A stretch of 64,000 bases of DNA from CAZJRQ01 sp964548535 (lineage in GTDB: Bacteria; Bacillota; Clostridia; Oscillospirales; Ruminococcaceae), in assembly GCA_964548535.1 (NCBI GenBank), contig CAZJRQ010000007.1, positions 1 to 64,000 of the forward strand, in the 5' to 3' direction. Below the pieces are notes generated by a model. It ran no database searches. It was not told the origin of the DNA and was given only the letters and a program-made list of their open reading frames with translations. Of this stretch, positions 24,918 through 33,358 are shown piece after piece. A program made the position numbers and the translations under genes. Each line of letters starts with the position of its first letter. Positions within the stretch are counted from its first letter, which is position 1.

Positions 24918-25271
24918 TTAAATTTCAGGCTGAATTGCACTCGAACCAGTTTCGCCAGTCCTGATACGCATTGCATTTTTAACATCGCTGCTGATTATTT
25001 TTCCGTCACCAGGACTTCCTGTAAAGGCTGCTTTTTGAATTGTTTCAATAGTTTTTAACTCCCATTCTTCAGATGAAACAAGGATTTCAAGCTTTACCTT
25101 TGGCAAAAGCTGAATGTCAACCTCAATACCTCTAACATATTCCTTGTAACCTTTTTGCGTGCCACAGCCCATTACCTGATAAACTGTAATTCCATGAACT
25201 TCTATTTTATTAAGCGCCTCAATAACCTCATGCAGTCTTTCTTCACGAATAATCGCCTCAATTTTTATCAT
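24918..25271 (-). CDS. glnK: P-II nitrogen regulatory protein
   Basis: 117 residues, normal P-II length. It has the N-terminal strand IEAIIRE, the T-loop region GCGTQKGYKEYVRG, LPKVKLEI, and the C-terminal signature TGSPGDGKI and RIRTGE that bind ATP/ADP and 2-oxoglutarate. Aligned with E. coli GlnB, the position of the uridylylated Tyr51 is Val, so this protein is probably controlled by ligands only. It lies 19 bp after amtB and is expected to bind and block the ammonium channel when nitrogen is plentiful. RBS AAAGGGTGA before the ATG. Confidence 0.95.
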   Translation of the reverse strand: MIKIEAIIREERLHEVIEALNKIEVHGITVYQVMGCGTQKGYKEYVRGIEVDIQLLPKVKLEILVSSEEWELKTIETIQKAAFTGSPGDGKIISSDVKNAMRIRTGETGSSAIQPEI

Positions 25272-25290
25272 AAGAATTCACCCTTTCGTG

Positions 25291-26529
25291 TTAATCAAAT
25301 CCATTAAATGAAGGATATCCAGTCTCGCCATGCTGAGAAATATCAAGACCAATCTGCTCTTCTTTCTTTGTCACACGAAGCGGTGTGAAAATTCTTACAA
25401 TTGCAACACAAATCAGTGTGCCTACAACTGAAACTGCAATTGTAACAAGTATGCTGATTATCTGAGCGATAAACAATTTTGTTTCGCCGAAAGCCAAACC
25501 ATCCCAGCGAGCAACGCTGTTAATGCTGTTGTCTGTAAATATGCCAGTCGCGATGCCTCCCCAAATTCCGCCGATTCCATGACATCCAAAAGCGTCAAGT
25601 GCATCATCAAATCCTAAACGCTTTTTTGCAACAGAAATCATGAAATAGCATAGTGGAGAAACTACTGCACCGATTATTAGTGCTGACCAAATTGGTACAA
25701 ATCCTGCACCAGGAGTTATTGCTACAAGACCTGCAACCATACCTGTTGATATGCCAACTAGCGATGGTTTTCCGTCACGAACAACCTCAATCAACATCCA
25801 AACTAGCATGGCGCTAGCACTTGCAGTTGCAGTAGTCATGAAAGCATGAGCTGCCAATCCGTCAGCGTGAAGTGCTGAACCTGCATTAAATCCAAACCAG
25901 CCAAATAATAGTAACCCTGCACCTAGTGCAACCATTGGAACATTGTGACTTCTGAAATTCCCCTGCTCATATCCATCACGCTTGCCGAGAATAATACACA
26001 AGATAAGTGCAGAAATTCCAGAACTTATGTGAACTACATTTCCGCCAGCAAAGTCAACTGAGCCAAGCTTAGCAAGAAATCCGTCCTGTCCCCAGACCAT
26101 GTGAGCCATAGGGTAGTAAACGATAATCGACCACAATGCAATAAAGAAAAACAACGCCTTAAATTTCATTCTTCCTGCAATCGCACCAGTTATAAGCGCT
26201 GGCGTAATTACCGCGAACATCATTTGAAAGCCAGCGAAAACTGTGTTCGGAATTGTTGTAGAATAAGGTCCTGCGTTCATTCCAACATCATTGAATCCAA
26301 ACCAACGAAAATCTCCGATAATTCCAAAATGATTTCCTCCGAAAGATAATGAATATCCAAATAAAACCCACATCACAACTGCTAGACCAATCGTTGCTAT
26401 TGAAGATGACATCGTATTTATAACATTTTTTCTACCTACAAGACCGCCATAAAATAACGCAAGACCCGGTGTCATAAGTAAAACAAAAGCTGAACAAAGC
26501 AGTACAAATCCTACATCTCCTGAATTCAT
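25291..26529 (-). CDS. amtB: Ammonium transporter
   Basis: 412 residues from the ATG at 26529, preceded by GGGAGGAATCTAT; reading from further upstream would place the RBS inside the coding region. Eleven membrane segments of the Amt/Rh family are apparent. The two pore His are seen in VVHISSGISAL and FGCHGIGGIWGG, and FYGGLVGRKN marks the N-terminal part. It conducts ammonium across the cytoplasmic membrane and is followed by its regulator glnK. The leader contains a complete terminator hairpin right after the promoter (26557-26605), so expression needs read-through. Confidence 0.95.
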   Translation of the reverse strand: MNSGDVGFVLLCSAFVLLMTPGLALFYGGLVGRKNVINTMSSSIATIGLAVVMWVLFGYSLSFGGNHFGIIGDFRWFGFNDVGMNAGPYSTTIPNTVFAGFQMMFAVITPALITGAIAGRMKFKALFFFIALWSIIVYYPMAHMVWGQDGFLAKLGSVDFAGGNVVHISSGISALILCIILGKRDGYEQGNFRSHNVPMVALGAGLLLFGWFGFNAGSALHADGLAAHAFMTTATASASAMLVWMLIEVVRDGKPSLVGISTGMVAGLVAITPGAGFVPIWSALIIGAVVSPLCYFMISVAKKRLGFDDALDAFGCHGIGGIWGGIATGIFTDNSINSVARWDGLAFGETKLFIAQIISILVTIAVSVVGTLICVAIVRIFTPLRVTKKEEQIGLDISQHGETGYPSFNGFD

Positions 26530-26556
26530 ATAGATTCCTCCCATAAAAAATTATAA

Positions 26557-26605
26557 TAAAAAAACAAAGGAGCAAAATGCGTGCACACATCTTGAACTCC
26601 TTTGT
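26557..26605 (-). terminator. Leader terminator (attenuator candidate) before amtB
   Basis: On the minus strand a 9-bp stem, ACAAAGGAG/CTCCTTTGT, with an inner stem and TGCA loop is followed by seven T. It begins within a few nt of the predicted transcription start and ends about 28 nt before the amtB ATG. Confidence 0.7.
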
Positions 26606-26613
26606 TCTCTTGT

Positions 26614-26642
26614 ATTTTATCACTTTTTATTTTAAAATGCAA
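26614..26642 (-). promoter_or_regulatory. Promoter of amtB-glnK
   Basis: TTGCAT, 17-bp spacer, TAAAAT on the minus strand. The next 270 bp toward ileS is AT-rich and shows no gene. Confidence 0.65.
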
Positions 26643-26909
26643 TAGGTAAATTATTTGTTTTACATTTTGTTTAACTAAATTCTATTTTTTAGCAATATGT
26701 TAATTTAAGGTAAAACAATCAGTCTAACTAAATCGCGTAATTACGTTTGTAATTAAGTATATTCATCAAAAAATAAAGTGTTACATTTATTTTCAAATTT
26801 AACTAATGTTAATATTTGTATCGATACGTCAAAAACAAATTAATATAAATTCAATAAAATCATAGTCCGTTTTCATCATTTAAACGAACAAAAACATCTA
26901 GAATTAATC

Positions 26910-26951
26910 AAAAAAATCACCTGCATGATTTTAACTCAAGCAGGTGATTTT
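26910..26951 (-). terminator. Terminator of ileS
   Basis: AAAATCACCTGC/GCAGGTGATTTT stem followed by T7 on the minus strand, 20 bp after the ileS stop. Confidence 0.9.
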
Positions 26952-26971
26952 ATTATTTTATCTATTAAACT

Positions 26972-29900
26972 TTAGATTTTCTGAACACCAATAGTAACCT
27001 TTTCACCATTAATATCCCAATCCTTCGAAATCTCAGTTGACTCATTTAGCTTAATATCTTCAGCCAAAACATCTGTGAAAATTTCCTGTTTATTCTTTTC
27101 GATGATACCCTGAATTTTCTCATTACCGCTAATAAACACATTGATGTGATCCATAACGTCGAAGTCAGCTTCTTTTCTCATTGTCTGAATTTTGCTGACA
27201 ACCTCACGAACGAATCCCTCTTCGATAAGTTCATCAGATAGAGTTGTATCAAGAGAAACGGTAACACCATTTTCAGTAAGTGTGAAGAAACCTTCCTTTT
27301 GCTGTGATTCGATTAGCAAATCGTCAGCCGAAAGCTCAATCTCACCAATAGAAATGTTAAGCTTTAGTACACCACTTGCGTCAAGCTCCGCCTTAGCCGC
27401 AGAACCGTCAAGCTCTGTAAGTGCATTTCTAATTTCACCAAGCTGTTTACCAAACTTTGGTCCTAAAGTCTTAAGCTGTGGCTTGAATTTATAATCAACA
27501 AGGTTTGAAATATCATCGATAAACTCAACACTCTTGATGTTAAGCTCGTCAGCGATAATCTCAACATACAAACCGTCAAGTGCCTTTGCAGCCTTTGCGT
27601 ACATAACAGCAAGAGGCTGTCTGTTCTTGATATTCGAACCATTTCTAGCTGCACGACCAAGCACAACAATTTGCAAAACTTCGTCCATATCTTCCTCAAG
27701 CTTTTGGTCAATCCAAGTTTCATTAACTTCAGGGAAGTCACAAAGATGAATACTTTCTGGAGTAGTTTTATCAACCGAGCGAACCAAGTTCTGATAAATT
27801 TCTTCAGCCATGAACGGAATCATAGGAGCAGCCGCCTTTGAAACTGTCACAAGTGCAGTATACAAAGTCATGTAAGCGTTAATCTTGTCCTGAGGTAGTC
27901 CAACAACCCAATATCTCTCACGACCGCGACGAACATACCAGTTTGACATATCATCAACAAACTCCTGCAAAGCACGAGCCGCCTCTGGGATTTTGTAGTT
28001 AGCAAGATTTTCATCCACAGCCTTAACCATTGAATTCATCTTAGACAGCAACCACTTATCCATAACCGGAAGATTTGCATAATCAAGCTCATACTTAGTT
28101 GGGTCAAAATTATCGATATTTGCGTACAAAACATAGAAAGCATAAGTGTTCCAAAGTGTACCCATAAACTTTCTCTGTCCCTCAACTACAGCCTTGCCGT
28201 GGAATTTATTAGGTAACCAAGGAGCAGAATTTGTATAGAAATACCATCTGATTGCGTCAGCACCATAAGTGTCAAGAGCATCAAAAGGATCAACAGCGTT
28301 ACCCTTAGACTTAGACATTTTCTGACCGTCGGCATCCTGAACGTGACCAAGCACAATAACATTTTTATACGGTGCTTTATCAAAAATCAAAGTTGAAATT
28401 GCTAGAAGTGAGTAGAACCAACCTCTAGTCTGATCAACAGCCTCAGAAATAAAGTCAGCTGGGAACTGTGATTCAAACAAATCCTTGTTCTCAAATGGAT
28501 AATGATGCTGAGCGAACGGCATTGCACCGCTGTCAAACCAACAGTCAATAACTTCTGAAACTCTTGTCATCTGCTTTGAACATTTCGGACATTTAATTGT
28601 AACGCCGTCAATGTATGGTCTGTGAAGTTCGATATCATCAGGACAATTGTCAGACATTGATTTTAGCTCTTCAATACTTCCGATTGAATGAAGATGACCG
28701 CACTCACACTCCCAAATATTCAGCGGAGTTCCCCAATATCTATTTCTCGAAATTCCCCAATCCTGAACATTTTCAAGCCAATCGCCAAAACGTCCCTTAC
28801 CGATATTTTCAGGAATCCAGTTGATTGTATTATTATTAGCAATCAAGTTTTCACGCACATCAGTCATCTTGATAAACCAAGAATCTCTTGCATAATAAAT
28901 CAGCGGAGAATCACATCTCCAGCAGTGCGGATAACTATGTTCGAATTTTGGAGCTGAGAACAAAAGTCCTCTCTTGTCAAGATCCTCCAAAACCAATGGG
29001 TCAGCCTTTTTACAGAAAACGCCCTCCCAAGAAGTTTCAGCAGTCATTTCACCTTTGGCATCAACAAGCTGAACAAAAGGCAAGTCATACTTTCTTCCAA
29101 CCTGAGCATCGTCCTCACCAAAAGCAGGAGCAATATGAACAACACCAGTACCGTCAGACAATGTAACGTAATTATCACAAGTTACAAACCAACACTTTTT
29201 GTCAGGATTAACAAAATCAAACAGCGGAATATACTCTTTATATTCCAAGTCCTTACCCTTCATTCGCTCAAGAATCTCATACTCACCCTCGATTACAGAA
29301 TCAAGCAAAGCCTCAGCCATATAATAAATATTGCCCTCATTATTAATCTTAACATAGTCATAATCAGGGTGCACGCATAATGCCACATTTGAAGGCAGAG
29401 TCCAAGGAGTTGTAGTCCAAGCAAGAATATAGCCGTCCTCATTCTTAAGCTTAAACTTAGCGATTGCTGAACTCTCCTTAACATCCTTATATCCTTGAGC
29501 AACCTCGTGAGATGACAGCGGAGTACCGCAACGAGGACAATAAGGCACGATTTTAAATCCCTTATACAAAAGACCCTTATCAAAAATCTTCTTTAAAGCC
29601 CACCATTCAGACTCAATGAAATCATTATTATAAGTAACATAAGGGTGCTCCATATCAGCCCAGAAACCAACAGTAGCGGAGAAATCCTCCCACATACCCT
29701 TGTATTTCCAAACGCTCTCCTTACATTTTTCGATAAATGGTTCAAGACCGTACTCTTCAATCTGCTCTTTGCCGTCAATTCCTACAAGCTTTTCAACTTC
29801 TAGTTCAACAGGCAAACCATGAGTATCCCAACCAGCTTTTCTCGGAACCATATAACCCTTCATAGTCTTGTATCTAGGAATCATATCCTTAATTACACGA

Positions 29901-30082
29901 GTAAGAACGTGTCCAATGTGTGGCTTACCATTAGCCGTTGGCGGACCGTCATAAAACACATAAGGTTCACCCTGTGCCCTTGACTCAATACTCTTGTTAA
30001 AAATGTCATTATCTTCCCAAAACTTCTCAACCTGCTTTTCACGCTGAACAAAATTCAAGTCAGTCGATACCTTCTTGTACAT
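26972..30082 (-). CDS. ileS: Isoleucyl-tRNA synthetase
   Basis: 1036 residues from the ATG at 30082, preceded by GGGAGGTTATTTA. Class I synthetase signatures are present: PHIGH (HIGH box) near residue 50 and KMSKS near residue 600. The editing domain (CP1) lies between, and the anticodon-binding helical domain follows (about 650-830). Length and C-terminal region resemble the eukaryote-like type (IleS2) rather than the shorter type with a C-terminal zinc finger; this assignment is from memory of the families. It charges tRNA-Ile and edits Val. Transcription is controlled by an Ile-specific T-box at 30108-30350. Confidence 0.96.
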   Translation of the reverse strand: MYKKVSTDLNFVQREKQVEKFWEDNDIFNKSIESRAQGEPYVFYDGPPTANGKPHIGHVLTRVIKDMIPRYKTMKGYMVPRKAGWDTHGLPVELEVEKLVGIDGKEQIEEYGLEPFIEKCKESVWKYKGMWEDFSATVGFWADMEHPYVTYNNDFIESEWWALKKIFDKGLLYKGFKIVPYCPRCGTPLSSHEVAQGYKDVKESSAIAKFKLKNEDGYILAWTTTPWTLPSNVALCVHPDYDYVKINNEGNIYYMAEALLDSVIEGEYEILERMKGKDLEYKEYIPLFDFVNPDKKCWFVTCDNYVTLSDGTGVVHIAPAFGEDDAQVGRKYDLPFVQLVDAKGEMTAETSWEGVFCKKADPLVLEDLDKRGLLFSAPKFEHSYPHCWRCDSPLIYYARDSWFIKMTDVRENLIANNNTINWIPENIGKGRFGDWLENVQDWGISRNRYWGTPLNIWECECGHLHSIGSIEELKSMSDNCPDDIELHRPYIDGVTIKCPKCSKQMTRVSEVIDCWFDSGAMPFAQHHYPFENKDLFESQFPADFISEAVDQTRGWFYSLLAISTLIFDKAPYKNVIVLGHVQDADGQKMSKSKGNAVDPFDALDTYGADAIRWYFYTNSAPWLPNKFHGKAVVEGQRKFMGTLWNTYAFYVLYANIDNFDPTKYELDYANLPVMDKWLLSKMNSMVKAVDENLANYKIPEAARALQEFVDDMSNWYVRRGRERYWVVGLPQDKINAYMTLYTALVTVSKAAAPMIPFMAEEIYQNLVRSVDKTTPESIHLCDFPEVNETWIDQKLEEDMDEVLQIVVLGRAARNGSNIKNRQPLAVMYAKAAKALDGLYVEIIADELNIKSVEFIDDISNLVDYKFKPQLKTLGPKFGKQLGEIRNALTELDGSAAKAELDASGVLKLNISIGEIELSADDLLIESQQKEGFFTLTENGVTVSLDTTLSDELIEEGFVREVVSKIQTMRKEADFDVMDHINVFISGNEKIQGIIEKNKQEIFTDVLAEDIKLNESTEISKDWDINGEKVTIGVQKI

Positions 30083-30107
30083 TAAATAACCTCCCAAAAA
30101 TTACAAA

Positions 30108-30350
30108 TAAAAAAACCTCCGCCCTGTAAACAGGACGAAAGCAAAATTTCGTTAACCACCTATTACAGCATACCACTATATGCGTTCCTTATAACGGAGG
30201 AAATCCGACATCATCTACTAACAAAAAGCTTTCAACCATGCAACTCTGAAGTGATATTCAATCGTTCTTTACTCACACCGTATTCACACTATCTACGGCT
30301 CACTTTATCTTTCAACGAACAATCTACTGTCTTCATCAACGCTTTTACAT
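30108..30350 (-). promoter_or_regulatory. T-box riboswitch, isoleucine specifier
   Basis: On the minus strand, the leader begins with a Stem I-like region (GCGTTGATGAAGACAGTAG). The specifier loop GAATATCACTTC carries the Ile codon ATC at 30253-30255. The T-box sequence AGGTGGTTAACGAA lies at 30148-30161, followed by a terminator (CGTCCTG/CAGGGCG and T7) about 25 nt before the ileS RBS. Uncharged tRNA-Ile should stabilise the antiterminator and switch ileS on. Confidence 0.93.
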
Positions 30351-30360
30351 ATTATAATTA

Positions 30361-30389
30361 ATTTTATCACATCGCCATAGCATTGTCAA
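30361..30389 (-). promoter_or_regulatory. Promoter of ileS
   Basis: TTGACA, 17-bp spacer, TAAAAT on the minus strand, just upstream of the T-box. Confidence 0.75.
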
Positions 30390-30410
30390 GTCAAAATGAC
30401 GATATTTCAC

Positions 30411-30439
30411 AAAAAATCCGCACTTTAAAAGCACGGATT
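30411..30439 (-). terminator. Terminator of the sugar transferase gene
   Basis: AATCCG(TG)/(TG)CGGATT stem followed by TTTTTTG on the minus strand. Confidence 0.8.
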
Positions 30440-30466
30440 AATTATACAAATATACAAAAATTAAAC

Positions 30467-31186
30467 TTAGCAATTCTTAGACTTAAAAACTACTCCAAAA
30501 GTTCTGAAAATCAATTTAGTATCAAACCATAGAGAACGGTCAGCAATATACTCAAAATCCTTTTCAATCAAGAAATCAAAATCTGAATTATCAATTTTCT
30601 CAATCTGCCAAATGCATGACAAACCTGGCTTAACAGCCAATCTCTGCTTTTGATAATCAGTAAACTGATCCTGCTCATATGTAGCCAAAGGTCTAGGCCC
30701 AATTATTGACATATCACCTTTTAAAATATTCAAAAGCTGCGGCAACTCATCAATCGATGTTTTTCTAATAAACCCTCCGCACTTGGTAATTCTAGGATCT
30801 TTTTTTATTTTAAAAAGCGGACCATCAGCCTCGTTCTGATCGATAAAATCATTTCTTCTCTGTTCTGCATCTTTATACATACTGCGGAATTTTAACATTT
30901 TAAATACTTTATTATCTTTTCCATTACGATCTTGAGTGAAAAACGGATTGCCTGGGTCATCAATAAAAATGACAATCATTACAACCAAGAAAACTGGACT
31001 CAAAACCACAAGAGCTAATATAGACAAAACAATATCGAAAAATCTTTTTATTGCGTCATACACTGGTTTCTTTTCATAGACAAACTCTACAGTATTCTTT
31101 TTGACAACATCATCACCAATTTCAATTATCGAAGCATATTGTGTAGTAACTTTTTCATCAACCGTTACTGCTGAATTATACTGCAC
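30467..31186 (-). CDS. Undecaprenyl-phosphate sugar phosphotransferase (bacterial sugar transferase family)
   Basis: 239 residues from a GTG at 31186 with GGGGGTT upstream. After about 40 polar residues comes one membrane segment (about 48-70). The catalytic domain of the PF02397 family follows, with KFRSMYKDAE, the DPRITKCGGFIRKTSIDELPQ region, MSIIGPRP and VKPGLSCIWQ. The enzyme moves a sugar-1-phosphate from a nucleotide sugar to undecaprenyl phosphate, the first step of exopolysaccharide, capsule or glycan assembly. The short form has the catalytic domain without the large N-terminal part of WbaP. It has its own promoter and terminator; no other glycan genes are nearby. Confidence 0.88.
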   Translation of the reverse strand: MQYNSAVTVDEKVTTQYASIIEIGDDVVKKNTVEFVYEKKPVYDAIKRFFDIVLSILALVVLSPVFLVVMIVIFIDDPGNPFFTQDRNGKDNKVFKMLKFRSMYKDAEQRRNDFIDQNEADGPLFKIKKDPRITKCGGFIRKTSIDELPQLLNILKGDMSIIGPRPLATYEQDQFTDYQKQRLAVKPGLSCIWQIEKIDNSDFDFLIEKDFEYIADRSLWFDTKLIFRTFGVVFKSKNC

Positions 31187-31279
31187 TGAATAACCCCCTA
31201 TATTATTTTTAAAAATATCAAAGCGAATTATAAAAAACGCAATAAATACATTGTATAATCATAATATTCTCTTCTGTCT

Positions 31280-31308
31280 ATTATACATTATTCTACTATT
31301 TATGTCAA
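31280..31308 (-). promoter_or_regulatory. Promoter of the sugar transferase gene
   Basis: TTGACA, 17-bp spacer, TATAAT on the minus strand. The 150 bp beyond it toward 31460 holds no feature that I can support. Confidence 0.8.
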
Positions 31309-31461
31309 CCGATTTCCATAATGTAAACGAAATCATATTTTATTTTTTTAATTTAACTAAATAACCAACGTAACCCCACCGCCATTTTGGGACTTTTCAA
31401 GTAAAACAAACTTTACTTCGTCTTTAAAAATTAACACAAAATTTTCATATTTATATCATGA

Positions 31462-31497
31462 AAGCCCCTAATTATACGTGCATAATCAGGGGCTTTT
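31462..31497. terminator. Terminator hairpin at the end of the ABC exporter operon
   Basis: AAAGCCCCT(A)ATTAT pairs with ATAAT(C)AGGGGCTTT, 8 bp beyond the stop at 31505. The T-run is stronger on the plus strand (TTTTTC) than on the minus strand (TTTC). Confidence 0.65.
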
Positions 31498-31504
31498 TCA
31501 AATA

Positions 31505-33358
31505 TTATGAAGCGCTGTCAAATTGCGAGTTGTAAAGTTCTGCATAGAAACCATCTTGACTTATTAGTTCATCATGACTTCCCTGCTCTATGATATCTCC
31601 ATCCTTCATGACCAAAATCAAGTCAGCATCTCTAATTGTAGACAATCTGTGAGCAATTACGAAACTTGTTCTGCCCTCCATCAAATTATCCATAGCCTTT
31701 TGAATTCTGATTTCTGTACGTGTATCAACTGAGGAAGTTGCCTCGTCAAGAATCATAATTTTGCTGTCTGCCAAAATTGCTCTTGCTATTGTCAAAAGCT
31801 GTTTTTGACCTTGTGAAACGTTTGTGATTTCCTCATTAAGTTCCATATTATATCCACCAGGCAGCGTTTCGATAAAGTGGTGAGCATGAGCTGCCTTAGC
31901 TGCTGCATATACCTCTTCATCAGTTGCATCTAAACGTCCATAACGAATGTTTTCCATAATAGTTCCTTTAAACAACCAAGTGTCTTGTAAAACCATACCA
32001 AAAGCCTCGCGAAGTTCACTTCTGTCAAAATCATTTATGTCATATCCGTCAATTTTAATTTTTCCGCCATTCAAATCATAGAATCGCATTAGAAGCTTAA
32101 TCATTGTAGTTTTACCAGCACCAGTCGGACCTACTATTGCAATTTTCTGTCCCTGCGAAACATTTGCTGAGAAATCGTTGATTATAATCTTATCAGGATT
32201 ATATCCGAATCTAACGTCATCAAACTCAACCTCGCCCTTAACATCATCGATTGAAATAGGAGCATGATTCTCTGCAGTCTGTTCCTCTTCGTCCTCGTTT
32301 AAGAACTCAAAAATTCTTTCTGATGCAGCTGCTGTTGTTTGAAGCAAACTAGAAATCTGTGCAAGCTGTTGAATTGGATGTGTGAACTGTCTTACATACT
32401 GTATAAATGCCTGAATATCACCGACAACAATACTGCCCTTCATAACAAAATATCCGCCGAAAACTGCAACAGCAACATATCCCAAGTTGCCAACAAACTG
32501 CATGATAGGCATCATCATTCCAGACATAAACTGTGATTTCCATGCTGAAGTATAAAGCTTTTTGCTTGCCTCATCAAAATCATCTGTAACTGCCTGCTCA
32601 CGATTGAAAGCTTTAATTACATTGTGACCGCCGAAAATTTCTTCAACCTGACCATTAACATCACCCAAATATTCCTGCTGTTGGTGGAAATATTTCTGTG
32701 ATTTCTTTACAACAACTCCAATAATTCCGCCAGATATAGGAAGTATTACAAGAGCAATCAAAGTCATCGCCGGGCTGATTGAAAGCATCATAATCAAGAT
32801 ACCAATAATAAGTGAAATAGATGTGATAAGCTGAGTAATCGACTGATTTAAACTTTGAGAAAGAGTATCAACATCGTTTGTGACTCTTGACAAAACCTCG
32901 CCGTGCGTTCTTGTGTCAAAATAATTCATTGGCATACGGTTAATTTTCGCGCTAATTTCTTTACGCAATTTATAGGTTACTTTTTGAGAAATACCTGTCA
33001 TAATCCAACCTTGAACAAATTGGAGGAGTGCTGACAAGCAATAGAGTCCCAAAAGAATTAAAAGTATTTGCCCAATTCTATCAAAATTCATTGAGCCTGT
33101 TCCCTTAATTTTTGCAACAAGTCCTTCATAAATTTCCTGAGTAGCCTTACCTAAAATTTTAGGTCCTACGATACTAAAAATAGTACCGCCTATTGCAAAT
33201 ATGATTACTGCAATAAATCTACCCTTAAATTCGGACATATATTTCGCAAGCTTTAGTGATGAACCTTTAAAATCCTTAGCCTTTTCGCCAGCACCCATAG
33301 GACCATGCCCCATTGGACCACCAGAACGCTTAGGTGCATTGTTCTTTGATTCAGCCAT
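31505..33358 (-). CDS. ABC exporter half-transporter (membrane plus ATPase domain), subunit B
   Basis: 617 residues. A Gly/Pro-rich N-terminus is followed by six membrane segments (about 45-340) and a nucleotide-binding domain. The latter has Walker A GPTGAGKTT, signature NVSQGQKQ, Walker B MILDEATSSVD with catalytic Glu, and H-loop IAHRLS. The altered signature (SQGQ for SGGQ) together with the degenerate Walker B of its partner is the asymmetric pattern of heterodimeric exporters such as BmrCD or TM287/288. The ATG lies directly after the partner's stop, with RBS GGAGGAG. Third gene of a MarR-controlled operon; probably multidrug or lipid export. Confidence 0.93.
   Translation of the reverse strand: MAESKNNAPKRSGGPMGHGPMGAGEKAKDFKGSSLKLAKYMSEFKGRFIAVIIFAIGGTIFSIVGPKILGKATQEIYEGLVAKIKGTGSMNFDRIGQILLILLGLYCLSALLQFVQGWIMTGISQKVTYKLRKEISAKINRMPMNYFDTRTHGEVLSRVTNDVDTLSQSLNQSITQLITSISLIIGILIMMLSISPAMTLIALVILPISGGIIGVVVKKSQKYFHQQQEYLGDVNGQVEEIFGGHNVIKAFNREQAVTDDFDEASKKLYTSAWKSQFMSGMMMPIMQFVGNLGYVAVAVFGGYFVMKGSIVVGDIQAFIQYVRQFTHPIQQLAQISSLLQTTAAASERIFEFLNEDEEEQTAENHAPISIDDVKGEVEFDDVRFGYNPDKIIINDFSANVSQGQKIAIVGPTGAGKTTMIKLLMRFYDLNGGKIKIDGYDINDFDRSELREAFGMVLQDTWLFKGTIMENIRYGRLDATDEEVYAAAKAAHAHHFIETLPGGYNMELNEEITNVSQGQKQLLTIARAILADSKIMILDEATSSVDTRTEIRIQKAMDNLMEGRTSFVIAHRLSTIRDADLILVMKDGDIIEQGSHDELISQDGFYAELYNSQFDSAS

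Noticed and set aside
31462..31497. Plus-strand gene ending at the strong T-run of this hairpin
   Set aside because: No plus-strand frame with an RBS lies upstream; the hairpin serves the minus-strand exporter operon.
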